A stretch of 7,798 nucleotides of DNA from an uncultured Lachnospiraceae bacterium. GTDB lineage: Bacteria; Bacillota_A; Clostridia; Lachnospirales; Lachnospiraceae. A model generated the notes under the pieces. The model ran no database searches and had not been told where the DNA came from. It saw only the letters and a list, made by a program, of their open reading frames with translations. Both the position numbers and the translations under genes were made by a program. Below are positions 4,970 to 7,798 of the stretch, piece by piece (within the stretch, counting starts at the first letter, position 1; the number at the start of each line of letters is the position of its first letter). The stretch is taken from the NCBI GenBank assembly GCA_902801585.1, contig CADCIU010000080.1, forward strand, positions 1-7,798. Reading direction: 5' to 3'.

Positions 4970-7381
4970 ATGGAAAACAAAGCACATTTCGGATCCCTGA
5001 CCTCCAGGATGCAGGCCTATCGCGAGAGCGTCCTTGATCAGAAGCCCTATATCGACGCACAGCGCGCAGTCCTGGCTACGGAAGCCTATAAGAAGAATCT
5101 CAATCAGCCGGCGGTCATGAAGAGAGCGCTGATGCTGCAGAACATTCTGGCCAAGATGGATATTTATATTGAAGACGAGACAGTCCTTGTCGGCAACCAG
5201 TCCTCTGTCAACCGCGGCGCTCCGGTCTTTCCGGAGTACACGATGAAGTTCATCCTGGACGAGCTGGATCTGTTTGAGAAACGCGACGGCGATGTCTTCT
5301 ATATTACGGAAGAGACTAAGAAGAAGCTGCGCGAGATCGCTCCCTTCTGGGAGAACAACAACCTCCGCGCCCGCGGAGAGACGCTGATTCCGGAAGAGAT
5401 GCAGGTCTATATGGATACAGGATTCTTCGGCATGGAGGGTAAGCTCAACGCCGGCGACGCCCACCTGGCAGTAGATTATAGCAATATGCTGAAGACCGGC
5501 CTGAAGGGCTATGAGGAGCGTACGAAGGCGCTCAAGGCGGCGCTGGATCTGACAGAGCCCGAATCCATCGACAAGTACCAGTTCTACAAAGCAGTCCTGA
5601 TCGTGATCGATGCTGTGAAGGGATTCGCAGAGCGCTTTGCGGCCCTGGCGAGAGAGAAGGCGGAGAGAGCAGAGGAGCCAAGGAAGTCCGAACTTTTCGA
5701 GATTGCACGCGTCTGCGACAAGGTTCCCTATCAGCCGGCAGAGACTTTCCACGAGGCGGTGCAGGCTGTGTGGTTTATCCAGCTGATCCTGCAGATCGAG
5801 TCCAACGGTCACTCCCTCAGTTACGGCCGCTTTGACCAGTATGTCTATCCTTATCTGGCATCCGACCTGGAAAAGGGAAGGATCACCGAGGATCAGGCTG
5901 TCGAGCTGCTTACCAATCTTTGGATCAAGACATTGACCATCAACAAGGTCCGCTCCCAGGCCCACACATTCTCCAGCGCCGGAAGCCCTATGTATCAGAA
6001 TGTCACGATCGGCGGACAGACCGCAGACGGCAGGGACGCCGTCAATAAGCTGTCATTCCTGATCCTCAGGTCCATCGGTCAGACGAGACTTCCGCAGCCA
6101 AACCTGACAGTCCGCTATCACAGGAATATCAGTCAGGCCTTCATGGACGAGGCGCTGGAGGTCTTAAAGCTCGGAACCGGCATGCCGGCTTTCAACAACG
6201 ACGAGGTCATCATTCCTTCCTTCATTGAGAAGGGCGTCAAAAAAGAGGATGCCTACTGCTATTCCGCGATCGGCTGTGTAGAAACTGCCGTGCCCGGAAA
6301 GTGGGGCTATCGCTGCACCGGCATGAGCTACCTGAATTTCCCCAGGATCCTCCTGATGGTCATGAACAACGGCATCGATGTGACCAGCGGCAGGAGATTC
6401 GTCAGGGATTACGGGAACTTCAGGGATATGGAATCTTTTGATGAACTGATGAAGGCATGGGACGGCGCGATCAGAGAGCTTACCCGCGCAAGCGTCATCG
6501 TGGAGAATGCCATCGACCTAGCCAGCGAGCGCGAAGTGCCCGATATTCTCTGCTCCTGCCTGACACAGGACTGCCTGGGACGCGGCAAGACCATCAAAGA
6601 GGGCGGCGCCGTATACGATTTCATCTCCGGCCTGCAGGTCGGCATCGCCAATATGGCAGACAGCCTCTCCGCAATTAAAAAGCTGGTATTTGAAGATAAG
6701 AAGATTTCCCGCGATGAACTCATGAACGCTCTGGCGACAGACTTCGCGGGAGAAGAGGGCGAGAGGATCCGTCAGATGCTGATCAATGACGCTCCTAAAT
6801 ACGGCAACGACGACGATTACGCCGATCAGCTGGTCGTGGACGCTTACGCTTCTTACCTGGATGAAATGAAGAAATATAAAAATACCCGCTTCGGCAGGGG
6901 CCCCATCGGCGGCGTCCGCTACGGCGGAACCTCCTCGATCTCTGCAAATGTCGGCCAGGGCCTGGGTACAATGGCGACGCCTGACGGACGTCATGCGAAA
7001 GAGCCCCTGGCAGAGGGGTGCTCGCCCGCACATTCCATGGATAAACACGGGCCGACCGCTGTTTTCAAGAGCGTATCCAAGCTCCCTACCCATGAGATCA
7101 CGGGCGGTGTGCTCCTGAACCAGAAGGTCACCCCCGCCATGCTTTCCACACAGGAGAACACGAAGAAGCTCGAATTCATCGTACGCACATTTTTTAACCG
7201 CCTGGAAGGCTACCATGTGCAGTATAATGTAGTAGACAAGGCGACTCTGCTGGACGCCCAGGCACACCCGGAGAAGCACAAAGACCTGATCGTCCGCGTG
7301 GCAGGATACAGCGCATTTTTCAATGTCCTTTCCAAGGCGACACAGGATGATATAATCGGAAGAACAGAACAGACACTGTAA
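4970..7381 (+). CDS. Glycyl radical enzyme, YbiW/PflD-like dehydratase type
   Basis: This 803-residue cytosolic enzyme uses a glycyl/thiyl radical and needs anaerobic activation by the divergent activase. A PFL-like barrel domain occupies most of the protein and the glycine-radical domain the C terminus. The active-site motif is YSAIGCVETAVPGKWGYR, with thiyl Cys436 and Glu438. True pyruvate formate-lyase has adjacent cysteines here, so this belongs to the C-O-cleaving (dehydratase) side. The radical loop is RVAGYSAFF, with Gly779. PDGRHAKEPLAEG lies near residue 670. The chosen start has AAAGGAG 6 nt upstream; an in-frame ATG at 4949 would add seven residues but lacks such a site. An FSA-like aldolase follows 87 nt downstream, as E. 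coli YbiW and PflD are linked to FsaA and FsaB. From memory, those two open 1,5-anhydroglucitol or 1,5-anhydromannitol 6-phosphate. I infer a similar substrate here; which one is undetermined. Confidence 0.92.
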   Translation: MENKAHFGSLTSRMQAYRESVLDQKPYIDAQRAVLATEAYKKNLNQPAVMKRALMLQNILAKMDIYIEDETVLVGNQSSVNRGAPVFPEYTMKFILDELDLFEKRDGDVFYITEETKKKLREIAPFWENNNLRARGETLIPEEMQVYMDTGFFGMEGKLNAGDAHLAVDYSNMLKTGLKGYEERTKALKAALDLTEPESIDKYQFYKAVLIVIDAVKGFAERFAALAREKAERAEEPRKSELFEIARVCDKVPYQPAETFHEAVQAVWFIQLILQIESNGHSLSYGRFDQYVYPYLASDLEKGRITEDQAVELLTNLWIKTLTINKVRSQAHTFSSAGSPMYQNVTIGGQTADGRDAVNKLSFLILRSIGQTRLPQPNLTVRYHRNISQAFMDEALEVLKLGTGMPAFNNDEVIIPSFIEKGVKKEDAYCYSAIGCVETAVPGKWGYRCTGMSYLNFPRILLMVMNNGIDVTSGRRFVRDYGNFRDMESFDELMKAWDGAIRELTRASVIVENAIDLASEREVPDILCSCLTQDCLGRGKTIKEGGAVYDFISGLQVGIANMADSLSAIKKLVFEDKKISRDELMNALATDFAGEEGERIRQMLINDAPKYGNDDDYADQLVVDAYASYLDEMKKYKNTRFGRGPIGGVRYGGTSSISANVGQGLGTMATPDGRHAKEPLAEGCSPAHSMDKHGPTAVFKSVSKLPTHEITGGVLLNQKVTPAMLSTQENTKKLEFIVRTFFNRLEGYHVQYNVVDKATLLDAQAHPEKHKDLIVRVAGYSAFFNVLSKATQDDIIGRTEQTL

Positions 7382-7433
7382 AGTTGAAATAGTTGTAAAG
7401 TTGGGATACTGTAAAGCCGAAATAGCTGCAAAG
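7375..7433 (+). repeat. 33-bp tandem repeat spanning GRE stop codon
   Basis: The unit beginning ACTGTAAAG at 7375 recurs at 7408. Over the first 26 bases, 22 match, and all four differences are T-to-C. A finer periodicity is visible: GTAAAG/GCAAAG at 7378, 7395, 7411 and 7428. The repeat carries the last GRE codon (CTG) and stop TAA, so CTG-TAA appears twice. There is no terminator-like hairpin, so GRE and aldolase are probably co-transcribed. Confidence 0.7.
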
Positions 7434-7468
7434 AAGAAAAAAGGTCTGGATACAAGAGGAGGAACATA

Positions 7469-7798
7469 ATGAAATTCTGTATCGACGACGCAAATGTAGA
7501 AAAGATCCGCCGTATTTATGAGTATTATCCGGTTGACGGCGTTTCCACCAACCCCTCGATCCTGGCAAAATCCGGAAGAGACCCCTATGAGGTCCTGAAG
7601 GAGATCCGTTCGATCATCGGTGAGGAAGGAGAGCTGTTCGTGCAGGCCACCGCGCCGACGGCAGAGGGCATGGTCGAGGAAGCACACAAGATCGTGGAAG
7701 AGCTGGGAAAGACCACCCTGATCAAAATCCCCTGTGTCCCCGAAGGCTTCAAAGCCATGAAGCAGCTGAAGAAAGAGGGAATCCGTTTTATCGGTACA
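7469..7798 (+). CDS. Fructose-6-phosphate aldolase-like transaldolase, 3' end cut
   Basis: The first 110 residues of a small class I aldolase (FsaA/FsaB/TalC type, usually 215-220 residues) are present; the window edge cuts the rest. The start MKFCIDDANV has AGGAGG at 7457-7462, 6 nt upstream. Family residues align by position with E. coli FsaA: Asp6, Asn28 in STNPS, Gln59 in FVQAT, the AEGM motif (65-68), and Lys86 in LIKIP as the Schiff-base lysine (Lys85 in FsaA). Gln59 is the residue typical of fructose-6-phosphate aldolases. Enzymes of this group cleave fructose 6-phosphate or 1-deoxyfructose 6-phosphate between C3 and C4, giving glyceraldehyde 3-phosphate plus dihydroxyacetone or hydroxyacetone. 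Coupled to the upstream GRE it would complete an anhydrosugar-phosphate pathway. The gene is only partial because the window ends. Confidence 0.92.
   Translation, partial: MKFCIDDANVEKIRRIYEYYPVDGVSTNPSILAKSGRDPYEVLKEIRSIIGEEGELFVQATAPTAEGMVEEAHKIVEELGKTTLIKIPCVPEGFKAMKQLKKEGIRFIGT

Noticed and set aside
4931..5965. Long - strand open frame within the GRE gene
   Set aside because: It is antisense to the recognised GRE and includes its promoter-proximal leader; no motif supports it.
4970..7381. Pyruvate formate-lyase (formate acetyltransferase)
   Set aside because: The active site has Cys-Val-Glu rather than the adjacent cysteines of PFL, the activase has two extra 4Fe-4S clusters, and an FSA-like aldolase follows.
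6518..7687. Long - strand open frame across GRE end and aldolase start
   Set aside because: It spans two genes recognised on the + strand with their own ribosome binding sites, so it is a composition shadow.

Overview
This window looks like chromosome of an anaerobic, probably gut-associated Firmicute (Clostridia/Lachnospiraceae-like). This is inferred from strong AGGAG-type ribosome binding sites, sigma-A-type promoters, AT-rich spacers between moderately GC-rich genes, and an oxygen-sensitive glycyl radical enzyme. No species is assigned.

Left part (1-2370): a spacer with inverted repeats is followed by two + strand genes, an alpha/beta-hydrolase-fold esterase and a PncB-type nicotinate phosphoribosyltransferase. 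They are 81 nt apart with no obvious terminator between them. The first makes an unassigned hydrolase; the second feeds nicotinate into NAD salvage.

Middle (2370-3812): a strong 13-bp-stem hairpin, an 18-bp tandem repeat and a candidate 35-codon ORF lie downstream of a - strand DeoR-family repressor. The repressor's long upstream spacer holds four hairpin-forming repeats that share a TTCATCGCGCAA-type header with a fifth copy upstream of the esterase. Next to them is a compact inverted-repeat element that can form a pseudoknot and abuts a probable bidirectional terminator.

Right part (3813-7798): a divergent catabolic locus. On the - strand is a glycyl-radical-enzyme activase (radical SAM plus two 4Fe-4S clusters). 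On the + strand are a glycyl radical enzyme of 803 residues with a Cys-Val-Glu active site (dehydratase type rather than pyruvate formate-lyase type) and a fructose-6-phosphate-aldolase-like transaldolase that runs off the right edge. Near-consensus promoters point both ways between activase and enzyme, and the region is studded with TTCG half-sites that could bind the nearby DeoR protein.

Taken together, the GRE + activase + FSA-like aldolase + DeoR set matches the gene partnership of E. coli YbiW/PflD with FsaA/FsaB. From memory of recent work, that system opens 1,5-anhydrohexitol 6-phosphates to 1-deoxyfructose 6-phosphate and cleaves it to glyceraldehyde 3-phosphate and hydroxyacetone ('anhydroglycolysis'). 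I infer that this locus encodes such a pathway in a Firmicute, under local DeoR control. The substrate is not proven by sequence reading.
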